From contig NZ_AP023081.1 in NCBI RefSeq assembly GCF_026072635.1, positions 2,316,501 to 2,380,500 on the forward strand: DNA of 64,000 bases, in the 5' to 3' direction. Of this stretch, positions 8,071 to 15,816 are shown piece after piece (within the stretch, counting starts at the first letter, position 1; each line of letters begins with the position of its first letter). The DNA is from Pseudomonas solani (GTDB lineage: Bacteria; Pseudomonadota; Gammaproteobacteria; Pseudomonadales; Pseudomonadaceae). The position numbers and the translations under genes were made by a program. Below the pieces are notes generated by a model. It was not told the DNA's origin. It was given only the letters and a program-made list of their open reading frames with translations, and did no database searches.

Positions 8071-9404
8071 GCCTGCATGCAGTGGAAAAGGCCCCGGAGC
8101 CGACCTTGGCACCGGTGCTGCCCCTGGACGAGCGCCGCTTCACCCGCCTCGGCTGGTGGCTGGTGCTGCTGGGCTTCGGCGGCTTCATGGCCTGGGCCGC
8201 GCTGGCGCCCCTGGACAAGGGCGTGCCGGTCTCCGGCAGCGTGGTGGTCGCCGACAGCCGCAAGGCCGTGCAGCACCCCGGTGGCGGTGTGGTGGAGCGC
8301 ATCCTGGTGCGCGATGGCGACACGGTGCAGGCCGGCCAGGTGCTGGTGCAGGTCAACGCCACCCAGGCGCGGGCGCAGCGGGAATCCCTGCATGCCCAGT
8401 ACCTCGGGACACGCGCCGCCGAGGCGCGGCTGACCGCCGAACGCGACGGGCTGGCAACCATCACCTTCGCCGACGACCTGCTGGCCAGCGAGAGCGAACC
8501 CCGCGTCGCCGCCAGCCTGGCCCTGCAACGCCAGCTGCTCGGCAGCCGGCGCCAGGCGCTGCGCATGGAACTCTCGGCCATCGACGAAAGCATCGCCGGC
8601 ACCCAGGCCATCCTCCAGGGCCTGCGCGCCTCGATGGCGAGCAAGGAAGCCCAGCGCGACACCCTGGAAGAACAGCTGCGCGGCCTGCGCGACCTGGCCC
8701 GTGACGGCTACATCGCCCGTAACCGCCTACTGGAGAACGAGCGCCTGCTGGCGCAGATCAACGGCACCCTTTCCGAGGACCTGGGCAATATCGGCCGCCT
8801 GCAGCGCCAGGTGGCCGAGCTGCGCCTGAACGCCGGCCAGCGCCGCGAGGAATACCAGAAGGAAGTGCGCGGCCAGCTCGCCGAGGAGCAGGTGCGCGCC
8901 GAGGACCTGGCCAACCGCCTGCGCGGCGCCGAGTTCGAACTGGCCAACACCCAGGTGCGCGCGCCCAGCGGCGGCGTGGTGGTGGGTCTCAGCGTGTTCA
9001 CCGAAGGCGGGGTGATCAGCCCCGGGCAGAAGCTGATGGAGATCGTCCCCCAGGACGCGCCGCTGCTGGTGGACGCCCAGGTGCCGGTGGACCTGGTGGA
9101 CACCCTGCAACCCGGCCTGCCGGTGGAGCTGATGTTCGTCGCCTTCAACCAGAGCCTGACGCCACGGGTGGAAGGCCGGGTGACGCTGGTTTCCGCCGAC
9201 CGCCTGCAGGACGAGAAGACCGGCATCCCCTATTACCGCATGCGCGTGCAGGTGAGCGACGAGGGCATGCACAAGCTGGCCGGCGTGCAGATCCGTCCCG
9301 GCATGCCGGTGGAAGCCTTCGTGCGCACCGGCGAGCGCTCGCTGCTCAACTACCTGTTCAAGCCGCTGACCGACCGCGCCCACGTCGCGCTGGCGGAGGA
9401 ATGA
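8067..9404 (+). CDS. hasE: HlyD-family membrane fusion protein HasE
   Basis: A 445-residue periplasmic adaptor of a type I secretion system. A short cytoplasmic start and one membrane helix (about residues 31-50, WLVLLGFGGFMAWAALAPL) come first, then a biotinyl-lipoyl-like half (GGGVVERILVRDGDTV), a long helical hairpin (about 110-290) and the second barrel half (TQVRAPSGGVV...GGVISPGQKLMEIVP). It overlaps hasD and hasF by 4 bases each, so the three exporter genes are translationally coupled. Confidence 0.92.
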   Translation: MSLHAVEKAPEPTLAPVLPLDERRFTRLGWWLVLLGFGGFMAWAALAPLDKGVPVSGSVVVADSRKAVQHPGGGVVERILVRDGDTVQAGQVLVQVNATQARAQRESLHAQYLGTRAAEARLTAERDGLATITFADDLLASESEPRVAASLALQRQLLGSRRQALRMELSAIDESIAGTQAILQGLRASMASKEAQRDTLEEQLRGLRDLARDGYIARNRLLENERLLAQINGTLSEDLGNIGRLQRQVAELRLNAGQRREEYQKEVRGQLAEEQVRAEDLANRLRGAEFELANTQVRAPSGGVVVGLSVFTEGGVISPGQKLMEIVPQDAPLLVDAQVPVDLVDTLQPGLPVELMFVAFNQSLTPRVEGRVTLVSADRLQDEKTGIPYYRMRVQVSDEGMHKLAGVQIRPGMPVEAFVRTGERSLLNYLFKPLTDRAHVALAEE

Positions 9405-10738
9405 GCCCGATGCGCCTGCTGTTCGCCCTCATCCTGCTGTTGCCCGTGTTCCCCGCCAGCGCCCTGGAGCTGCGCGACGCCTATGCCCTGGCGTTGCGCA
9501 ACGACCCGACCTTCCACGCCGCCCTCGCCGAGCGCGACGCCGGCCAGGAGGAGCGCATCATTGGTCGCGCGGCGCTGCTGCCCAAGCTCTCCTACAGCTA
9601 CAACAACGGCCGCAACGACTCGAAGGTGACCCAGTCCACCGTGATCGGCGACATCACCAACGAGCGGGACTACCGCAGCTACTCCTCCACCTTCACCCTG
9701 CAGCAGCCACTGTTCGACTACGCCGCCTGGGCCGAGTACCGCCAGGGCGAGGCCAAGGCGCTGCTGGCCGACGAGCGCCTGCGCAGCCGCAGCCAGGAGC
9801 TGGCGGTGCGCTTGTTCAACGTCTACAGCGAGGCGCTGTTCGCCAGCGAGCAGATCGACCTCGCCCAGGCTCAGCGCCGCGCCTATGCCGAGCAGCTGCA
9901 GCTCAACCAGCGCCTGTTCGAGGCCGGCGAAGGCACCCGCACCGACCTGCTGGAAACCCGCGCCCGCTACGACCTGGCCCAGGCCCAGGAGATCGAGGCT
10001 GTGGATAACCTCGATGCGGCCCTGCGCGAGCTGCAGGCCATCGTCGGCGAGCCCCTGGACATCCAGGACCTGACGCCCCTGGCGGACGGCTTCCACATCC
10101 AGCCGCTGCAGCCGGCGCGCTTCGAGACCTGGCGCGACCTGGCCCTGGCCAGCAACCCCGAGCTGGCCTCCCAGCGCCACGCGCTGGACGCCGCCAGCTA
10201 CACGGTGGAGCGCAACCGCGCCGGCCACCTGCCCACCCTCAGCGCCTACGCCAGCACCAGCAAGACCAGCTCCAGCTCGGAGAGCACCTACAACCAGAAG
10301 TACGACACCGACAGCATCGGCATCCAGATCAGCCTGCCGCTGTTCGCCGGCGGCGCAGTCTCCGCTTCCACCCGCCAGGCCGCCGCCGAGATGGAGCGCG
10401 CCAGCCATGCCCTGGATGCGCAGACCGCCGAGACCCTCAACCAGCTGCGCAAGCAGTTCAACCTCTGCGTCAGCAGCGGTGCCAAGGTGCGTGCCTATGA
10501 GCTGGCGGTGGAATCGGCCAGCACCTTGATCGAGGCCACCAGGCGCAGCGTGACGGGTGGCGAACGGGTCAACCTCGATGTGCTCAATGCCGAGCAGCAG
10601 CTCTACAGCGCCCGCCGCGACCTGGCCCAGGCCCGCTACGGCTACCTGCGCGCCTGGTTGCAGCTGAAGTACCACGCCGGCCTGCTGGAGGCGGGTGACC
10701 TGGATGTGCTGGCCGGGTATTTCCAGGCCCGGGGCTGA
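9401..10738 (+). CDS. hasF: TolC-family outer-membrane efflux protein HasF
   Basis: A 445-residue TolC-like protein with a cleavable signal peptide (RLLFALILLLPVFPASALE) and the duplicated helical architecture of outer-membrane factors (ARYDLAQAQEIEAVDNLDAALRE). It should form the trimeric exit duct for HasA with HasD and HasE. The start is ATG 9401, overlapping hasE; an ATG at 9410 is a possible alternative. Many Pseudomonas has loci encode their own HasF rather than borrowing a general TolC, and this one does so. Confidence 0.9.
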   Translation: MSPMRLLFALILLLPVFPASALELRDAYALALRNDPTFHAALAERDAGQEERIIGRAALLPKLSYSYNNGRNDSKVTQSTVIGDITNERDYRSYSSTFTLQQPLFDYAAWAEYRQGEAKALLADERLRSRSQELAVRLFNVYSEALFASEQIDLAQAQRRAYAEQLQLNQRLFEAGEGTRTDLLETRARYDLAQAQEIEAVDNLDAALRELQAIVGEPLDIQDLTPLADGFHIQPLQPARFETWRDLALASNPELASQRHALDAASYTVERNRAGHLPTLSAYASTSKTSSSSESTYNQKYDTDSIGIQISLPLFAGGAVSASTRQAAAEMERASHALDAQTAETLNQLRKQFNLCVSSGAKVRAYELAVESASTLIEATRRSVTGGERVNLDVLNAEQQLYSARRDLAQARYGYLRAWLQLKYHAGLLEAGDLDVLAGYFQARG

Positions 10739-10768
10739 CCCCGGGCATCGATCTATCCCGGCAGGTGG

Positions 10769-10786
10769 CCCGGGCTGCAGCCCGGG
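10769..10786 (+). terminator. Perfect 18-bp palindrome after the has operon
   Basis: CCCGGGCTGCAGCCCGGG, 30 bases after the hasF stop. It resembles the CCCGGGCTgaAGCCCGGG elements at 23681 (variant) and 47048, so it may be both a dispersed repeat and the transcription end of hasRADEF. Confidence 0.5.
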
Positions 10787-10806
10787 GAAAACCGTTCGGA
10801 ATATTT

Positions 10807-10825
10807 TTTACTGAGTTTCATTCGC
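10807..10825 (+). promoter_or_regulatory. Candidate Fur box in the hemO promoter
   Basis: TTTACTGAGTTTCATTCGC matches about 11 of 19 Fur consensus positions and shares the TTTCATTC core with the hasR box at 2534. It overlaps the candidate ECF -35 element. Confidence 0.45.
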
Positions 10826-10836
10826 TGAAACGTCAT
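10808..10836 (+). promoter_or_regulatory. Candidate ECF (HasI) promoter of hemO
   Basis: TTACTGAGTTT (10808-10818), then 12 bases, then CGTCAT (10831-10836): the same element and spacing as before hasR. The hemO start codon is 57 bases further on. Confidence 0.5.
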
Positions 10837-10892
10837 CCAGTGCAAAGCCCGGCCGATCGACCGGGCAGGCCAACCCGAATCGAGACATCGTC

Positions 10893-11486
10893 ATGACCGC
10901 TTCCCAGTCGCAACTCTCCCATCCCCTGCGTTCCCAGCGCCTCAACCAGCTCACCCACGAGCCCCACAGCCGCCTGGACGCCCTGGTGAAGAGCCACGAC
11001 CCCTTCGGCAACCGCGAGAACTTCGCGCGCTTCGTCGCCGCCCAGTACCTGTTCCAGTACGACCTGGCCGCGCTCTATGCCGACGCCGAGCTGGGCCTGA
11101 CCTTCGACAACCTCGCCGCCCGCGCCCGCCACGAGCAGGCGCGCCTCGACCTGGCCGACCTGGGCCATGCCGTGCCCGAGGGCGACGAGAGCGTGCGTGG
11201 CGCCAAGCACCCGCTGGGTGCCGCCCTGGGCTGGCTGTTCGTGTCCGAGGGCTCCAAGCTCGGCGCCGCCTTCCTCTACAAGCGCGCCGAGGCGCTGCAG
11301 CTGTCCGACAGCTTCGGCGCCCGTCACCTGGGTGACCCGGAGGGCGGTCGCGCCCAGGGCTGGAAGAGCTTCGTCGCCACCCTCGACGGCATCGAGCTGG
11401 ACGCCGAGCAGGAGCGCCACGCAGAGGCCGCCGCCATCGCCGCGTTCAACCGCTTCGCCGATCATCTGGAACGCTGCTTTGCCTGA
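10893..11486 (+). CDS. hemO: Biliverdin-producing heme oxygenase (HemO/PigA type)
   Basis: A 197-residue enzyme that opens imported heme to biliverdin, releasing iron and CO in the cytoplasm. It is close to P. aeruginosa PigA/HemO along its length (LRSQRLNQLTHEPHSRL, RFVAAQYLFQYDL, GWLFVSEGSKLGAAFL, EGGRAQGWKSFVA). H25 is the proximal heme ligand. N18 and F116 match PigA N19 and F117, the residues that turn the heme so that delta/beta rather than alpha biliverdin forms, so the same products are likely. It follows the Has locus and is preceded by Fur-like and HasI-like elements, which links uptake to breakdown. Confidence 0.93.
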   Translation: MTASQSQLSHPLRSQRLNQLTHEPHSRLDALVKSHDPFGNRENFARFVAAQYLFQYDLAALYADAELGLTFDNLAARARHEQARLDLADLGHAVPEGDESVRGAKHPLGAALGWLFVSEGSKLGAAFLYKRAEALQLSDSFGARHLGDPEGGRAQGWKSFVATLDGIELDAEQERHAEAAAIAAFNRFADHLERCFA

Positions 11487-11874
11487 GGCCGTTGCGCGGG
11501 GGCCGTTGCGCTGGTTGTGGCAGGCCCTCGCCTACCTGTTCATCGGCCTGGCGCTGCTGGGCGTGGTGCTGCCGGGGCTGCCCACCACCGAGTTCGTGCT
11601 GCTGGCGGCCTGGGCGGCGGCCAAGGGTTCGCCGCGCCTCAGCGCCTGGCTGGAGAGCCACCGCCTGCTCGGCCCCTCGCTGCGCAACTGGCGCAACGGC
11701 GGGGTCATCACCCGCCGCACCAAGGTCGTCGCCAGTACCAGCATGTGCCTGGGCCTGACCCTGATGGCCTGCACCGTGCCGCACCTGCCGTCGGTGATCA
11801 TGGCCGGCATCGGCATGGCCATCGGCGCCGCGTGGATCTGGTCGCGCCCGGAGCGGCTGCCGGACGCGGGCTGA
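11479..11874 (+). CDS. DUF454 (YbaN) family inner-membrane protein
   Basis: About 131 residues. The conserved family core WQALAYLFIGLALLGVVLPG, then LPTTEFVLLAAWAAAKGSPR, is followed by SLRNWRNGGVI and a second hydrophobic stretch. Two to three membrane helices are visible. The best start is TTG 11479, which overlaps the end of hemO by 8 bases, because no ATG or GTG lies before the first helix; GTG 11566 falls too late. The function of the family is unknown; the overlap implies co-expression with heme oxygenase. Confidence 0.75.
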   Translation: MPEAVARGPLRWLWQALAYLFIGLALLGVVLPGLPTTEFVLLAAWAAAKGSPRLSAWLESHRLLGPSLRNWRNGGVITRRTKVVASTSMCLGLTLMACTVPHLPSVIMAGIGMAIGAAWIWSRPERLPDAG

Positions 11875-11898
11875 AGACCCCTACCCTGGCGCCGTTTC

Positions 11899-11960
11899 GT
11901 AGGTCGGGTGAAACCCGACGACCGAGCACGGTGCACACGCGGGTTTCACCCGCCCTACGG
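11899..11960. repeat. Large imperfect inverted repeat of GGGTGAAACCCG type
   Basis: Two arms of about 22 bases (from 11899, and ending at 11960) are reverse complements with few mismatches. Each arm carries its own small palindrome (CGGGTgaaACCCG and CGGGTttcACCCG) and a CGTAGG/CCTACGG end. Similar units occur near 14702 and 47116. This is a REP-like intergenic element. Confidence 0.7.
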
Positions 11961-11988
11961 TATTGATCGACGCCGTTCCGCGCCCACA

Positions 11989-12017
11989 AAAAAGCCCGCT
12001 CGATGAGCGGGCTTTTT
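11989..12017 (-). terminator. Rho-independent terminator of metNIQ (works in both directions)
   Basis: A perfect 13-bp stem (AAAAAGCCCGCTC / GAGCGGGCTTTTT) with a GAT loop. It ends 17 bases after the metQ stop and has T-runs on both strands, so it also serves the DUF454 gene. Confidence 0.9.
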
Positions 12018-12033
12018 CATGACCGGGAAGCGA

Positions 12034-12804
12034 TCAGAACGCCGGAACCACGGCGCCCTTGTACTTCTCGAGGATGAACTGCTTCACCTCGGGGCTGTGC
12101 AGGGCCTTGGCCAGTTTCTGCATGTCGGCGCTGTCCTTGTTGTCCGGGCGGGACACCAGGATGTTCACGTAGGGCGAGTCGCTGCCTTCGATGGCCAGGG
12201 CGTCCTTGGTGGGGTTCAGCTTGGCTTCCAGGGCGTAGTTGGTGTTGATCAGGGCGAGGTCGACCTGGGTCAGCACGCGCGGCAGGGTGGCTGCTTCCAG
12301 CTCACGCACCTTGATGCCCTTGGGGTTCTCGGCGATGTCCTTGGGGGTGGCGGTGATGCTGGTGTTGTCCTTCAGCTTGATCACGCCGACCTTGTCCAGC
12401 AACAGCAGCGCACGGCCGCCGTTGGTGGCGTCGTTGGGGATGACCACCGCGGCGCCCTGGGGCAGCTCATCGAGCTTCTTGATCTTGGTGGAGTAGGCAC
12501 CGAAGGGCTCGATGTGCACGCCGGCGACGCTCACCAGCTGGGTGCCCTTGGCCTTGTTGAACTCATCCAGGTACGGCTGGTGCTGGAAGAAGTTGGCGTC
12601 CAGGCGCTTCTCGGCGACCTGCACGTTGGGCTGCACGTAGTCGGTGAAGACCTTGATCTTCAGGTCCACGCCTTCCTTGGCCAGCTGCGGCTTGATGAAT
12701 TCGAGGATTTCCGCGTGGGGCACCGGGGTGGCGGCCACGGTCAGGGTGTCGGCCTGGGCGGAGAGGGCGGCGAAGGCGGCAGCGGCCACCAGCAGTTTTT
12801 TCAT
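12034..12804 (-). CDS. metQ: Methionine ABC transporter substrate-binding protein MetQ
   Basis: A 256-residue NlpA-family periplasmic binding protein. The start is the ATG at 12804 because AGGAG lies seven bases upstream and a signal peptide follows (MKKLLVAAAAFAALSAQA). Family motifs VAATPVPHAEIL, FTDYVQPNVQVAEKRLDANFFQHQPYL and IPNDATNGGRAL are intact. No lipobox cysteine is present at the cleavage site, so unlike E. coli MetQ it is probably a soluble periplasmic protein. It is the last gene of metN-metI-metQ. Confidence 0.92.
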   Translation of the reverse strand: MKKLLVAAAAFAALSAQADTLTVAATPVPHAEILEFIKPQLAKEGVDLKIKVFTDYVQPNVQVAEKRLDANFFQHQPYLDEFNKAKGTQLVSVAGVHIEPFGAYSTKIKKLDELPQGAAVVIPNDATNGGRALLLLDKVGVIKLKDNTSITATPKDIAENPKGIKVRELEAATLPRVLTQVDLALINTNYALEAKLNPTKDALAIEGSDSPYVNILVSRPDNKDSADMQKLAKALHSPEVKQFILEKYKGAVVPAF

Positions 12805-12860
12805 GGAACGCTCCTTATGAGAATGCGAGGGCCGGGTCGGGGTGGACGCCGGCCATCCTT

Positions 12861-13526
12861 TCACTTGCGCGAGAAATGCACCACCAGCTTGTCGCCGATG
12901 GTTTGCAGGATCTGGACGAGCACCAGCAACAGCACCACGGTGACCACCATGACGTCGGTCTGGAAGCGCTGGTAACCGAAGCGGATGGCCAGGTCGCCCA
13001 GGCCGCCCGCACCCACCACGCCGGCCATCGCGGTGTAGGACACCAGGGTGATGGCGGTGACGGTGATGGCGGCGATGATGCCCGGGCGCGCTTCCGGCAG
13101 CAGGGCGTTGACCACGATCTGCCGGGTGGTGGCGCCCATGGACTGGGTGGCTTCGATGATGCCGCGGTCCACCTCGCGCAGGGCGGTTTCCACCAGGCGC
13201 GCGAAGAACGGCGTGGCGCCCACCACCAGCGGCGGGATGGCGCCGGCGACACCCAGGGAGGTGCCGGTGATGAACACCGTGAAGGGGATCATCACGATCA
13301 GCAGGATGATGAAGGGCAGCGAACGCAGCACGTTCACCACCAGCGATAGCAGGCTGTAGAGGGCGCGGTTCTCGAACAGCTGGCGCGGGCTGGTGAGGAA
13401 CAGCAGCACGCCCAGGGGCAGGCCCAGCAGCACGGTGAACAGCAGGGAGCCGCCCAGCATCAGCAGGGTGTCCAGGCTGGCCAGCCAGATTTCGAACCAG
13501 TCGATGTTGGCGATGAGCTCGTTCAT
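12861..13526 (-). CDS. metI: Methionine ABC transporter permease MetI
   Basis: A 221-residue inner-membrane permease with about five hydrophobic helices. The binding-protein-dependent transport EAA region reads EATQSMGATTRQIVVNALLPEA. The ATG overlaps the metN stop (ATGA, 13523-13528 region), indicating translational coupling. It forms the channel for D/L-methionine with MetN. Confidence 0.93.
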   Translation of the reverse strand: MNELIANIDWFEIWLASLDTLLMLGGSLLFTVLLGLPLGVLLFLTSPRQLFENRALYSLLSLVVNVLRSLPFIILLIVMIPFTVFITGTSLGVAGAIPPLVVGATPFFARLVETALREVDRGIIEATQSMGATTRQIVVNALLPEARPGIIAAITVTAITLVSYTAMAGVVGAGGLGDLAIRFGYQRFQTDVMVVTVVLLLVLVQILQTIGDKLVVHFSRK

Positions 13527-14533
13527 CAGCGCAGGACCTCCAGGTGCACGTCCGCTTCGCGGAAGCAGGTCAGCGCGGCCTCGATGTCGCCGCCGGTGAG
13601 GGCCAGGGTCAGCTGGCCGTAGGGGGTGTCCTTGATGCGGTCGATACGCCCTGCAAGGATGCTGTAGTCGACGCCGGTGCGGCGCGCGACCGTGCCCAGC
13701 AGCGGCGCATAGGTGGCCTCGCCGCGGAAGGTCAGGCGCAGGATGCGGCCCTGGACGTGGGCGAAGTCGTCACGCTGCTCGCCCTCGTCCACCTGCTCGT
13801 CCTCCTGGACGAAGCGCTGGGTGGTGGGGTGCTGCGGGTGGAGGAACACATCCGCCACCGGGCCCTGCTCGACGATGACGCCGGCATCCATCACCGCGAC
13901 GCGGTCGCAGACGCGACGGATCACGTCCATCTCGTGGGTGATGAGGACGATGGTCAGGTTCAGCTCGCGGTTGATCTCCGCCAGCAGCTGCAGCACCTGG
14001 CCGGTGGTCTGCGGGTCGAGGGCGCTGGTGGCCTCGTCGCAGAGCAGGATCTTCGGCTGGGTGGCCAGGGCGCGGGCGATGCCGACGCGCTGCTTCTGGC
14101 CGCCGGAAAGCTGGGCGGGGTACTTCTTCGCGTGATCGCTGAGGCCGACGCGGGCCAGCAGCTCGGCGACGCGGGCGTCGATCTCGCTGCGCGACAGCTC
14201 GCCGGCCAGCTTCAGCGGCAGGGCGACGTTGTCGGCGACGGTCTTGGAAGACAGCAGGTTGAAGTGCTGGAAGATCATGCCGACGCGCTGGCGGAAGCGG
14301 CGCAGGCCTTCGGCGTCGAGTGCGGTGACGTCTTCGCCGGCGATGACGATGCGCCCGCCGCTGGGTTCTTCCAGGCGGTTGATCAGGCGCAGCAGGGTGC
14401 TCTTGCCGGCGCCGGAGTGGCCGATCAGGCCGAACACCTCGCCCTGCTCGACACGCAGGTCGGTGGGCTGCAAGGCCGGAATCTCGCGGCCTTCGACGCG
14501 ATACGCCTTGTGGACGTCATGGAATTCGATCAC
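13526..14533 (-). CDS. metN: Methionine ABC transporter ATP-binding protein MetN
   Basis: A 335-residue ATPase, starting at GTG 14533 (MIEFHDVHKAYRV after initiation), the usual MetN start; 23 extra upstream codons in the open frame lack similarity. Walker A is GHSGAGKST, signature LSGGQKQR, Walker B ILLCDEATSALDP, and H-loop THEMDV. A C-terminal NIL domain (about 245-335) senses methionine and inhibits transport when it is plentiful. It is the first gene of metNIQ. No SAM riboswitch is evident in the leader. Confidence 0.92.
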   Translation of the reverse strand: MIEFHDVHKAYRVEGREIPALQPTDLRVEQGEVFGLIGHSGAGKSTLLRLINRLEEPSGGRIVIAGEDVTALDAEGLRRFRQRVGMIFQHFNLLSSKTVADNVALPLKLAGELSRSEIDARVAELLARVGLSDHAKKYPAQLSGGQKQRVGIARALATQPKILLCDEATSALDPQTTGQVLQLLAEINRELNLTIVLITHEMDVIRRVCDRVAVMDAGVIVEQGPVADVFLHPQHPTTQRFVQEDEQVDEGEQRDDFAHVQGRILRLTFRGEATYAPLLGTVARRTGVDYSILAGRIDRIKDTPYGQLTLALTGGDIEAALTCFREADVHLEVLR

Positions 14534-14701
14534 GGGGGAAACCTTGTGGGTTCTCGGGGGCCGGATGGGGCCTAAAAAGCCGAGTAGTTTACCTGTTCGC
14601 ACATAGGCGCCGAAAATCTTTGTCGGCCTATGGCTATAGCCAGTTGGAATAAGAACGGGAGTGGGCGCGTCTCGCCATCGTCACGCCATGGTGGGGGTGA
14701 A

Positions 14702-14760
14702 CGCGGGTTCCACCCGCCCTACGGATCGGCGTTGCGTGACCTGGGGCGGGTGTAACCCGG
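14702..14760. repeat. REP-like GGGTTCCACCC / GGGTGTAACCC repeats
   Basis: CGCGGGTTCCACCCGCCCTA (14703-14722) and GGCGGGTGTAACCCGG (14745-14760) form a loose inverted pair of the same type as 11899-11960. They lie between the convergent ends of the metN leader and the lipoprotein gene. I see no gene in 14534-14778. Confidence 0.55.
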
Positions 14761-14778
14761 TGCGTGCTGGCCGGGGCC

Positions 14779-15612
14779 TCAGCTCTTCGGGCTGAGCACC
14801 AGGTTCGGCACCTTGGCGGGGTCGACGCTGTGGTCCACGCGCAGCTTGTAGCTGGGGTCGAGCTTCTTCACCCGGGCGGAAAGCAGGGCCACGACCCAGG
14901 GGTACTGCTTGGCTTCGCGCACCTGCAGGCGCACGCCGCAGTCGAAGGCGACCACGTCGGCGGCGACGGCGTCCAACAGGCTGCGCAGGCGCTCGTTGTC
15001 GTCGTTGTCGAGCATCGGCAGGGCCACCTGGTTGGCCACGCGGCGTACGGGCTTGGCGGCTGCGGCCGGCTGGGCCACGGGTGCCGGGATGGCCACCAGC
15101 TTGGCGGCCTCGGCGGCCTGGCGCTCCAGGGCGAGGCGCTGCTGGCGGGCCTGCTCGGTACGGGCGGCGACTTCCTTGGCAGCGGCCTGCTCGGTGGCGG
15201 TGCGGGCCTGCTCGGCACGGTCCAGCTCGCTGGCGCGGGCCTGGGCGATGGCGCCGTCGAGGCCGGTGGTCAGCGCCGGGGCCTGGGGCATCAGGCTGCG
15301 GGCGTGGCTGAGGGCGGTGGTGGCGGTGTCCAGGTCGCCCTGCTGCAGCGCGGCCTGGCCTTTCTTCAGCCAGGCTTCGGTGAGCTGGCGCTGGTACTGC
15401 TCCAGGCGGGTGTCGCCGGCGGCGCGCTGCTGGAGGTCCTTGAGCTGGGTTTCGGCGTCGGCCAGTTGCCCGTTGTTCAGGCTCAGGTCCAGCTGACGGA
15501 AACTGGTGACCAGGTCGTCGGTGGGCAGGCTGGCCACCTGCGGTTTGCTCTGGCACGCGGCTAACAGCAGGGAAATCGCGATAACGGGAAGGTATCGGGT
15601 TGCGAACAGCAT
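14779..15612 (-). CDS. Conserved lipoprotein with coiled-coil middle (PA5502-like)
   Basis: About 277 residues. A lipoprotein signal peptide with lipobox LLAAC is followed by a tetratricopeptide-like helical region (SFRQLDLSLNNGQLADAETQL...QGDLDTATTAL), an Ala/Glu/Gln-rich coiled coil (about 125-185), a short proline-rich linker and a conserved C-terminal domain. ATG 15612 is preferred over the adjacent ATG 15615 because AGGA is better spaced. The position between metN and zinc genes matches PA5502 of PAO1 as I recall it. The function is not known; it is probably anchored to the outer membrane. Confidence 0.8.
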   Translation of the reverse strand: MLFATRYLPVIAISLLLAACQSKPQVASLPTDDLVTSFRQLDLSLNNGQLADAETQLKDLQQRAAGDTRLEQYQRQLTEAWLKKGQAALQQGDLDTATTALSHARSLMPQAPALTTGLDGAIAQARASELDRAEQARTATEQAAAKEVAARTEQARQQRLALERQAAEAAKLVAIPAPVAQPAAAAKPVRRVANQVALPMLDNDDNERLRSLLDAVAADVVAFDCGVRLQVREAKQYPWVVALLSARVKKLDPSYKLRVDHSVDPAKVPNLVLSPKS

Positions 15613-15816
15613 CATTCCTGCAAGTCTCGTGTTGCTCAAAAAACGCGCAATTCTACACTGCGCGACCGGGCAGGACAAAAGTCGGGGCCACTTTTTTGCC
15701 ATCTGCGTGCTATCAGACCAGGCGGCCCGCGCGCCGTTCGCCGTTCGTCCTGTATTTCTGCGGCGGCTTCCCTACCATGGTGAACGACAACAATTACACG
15801 CTCTGGCGAGGTTCCG

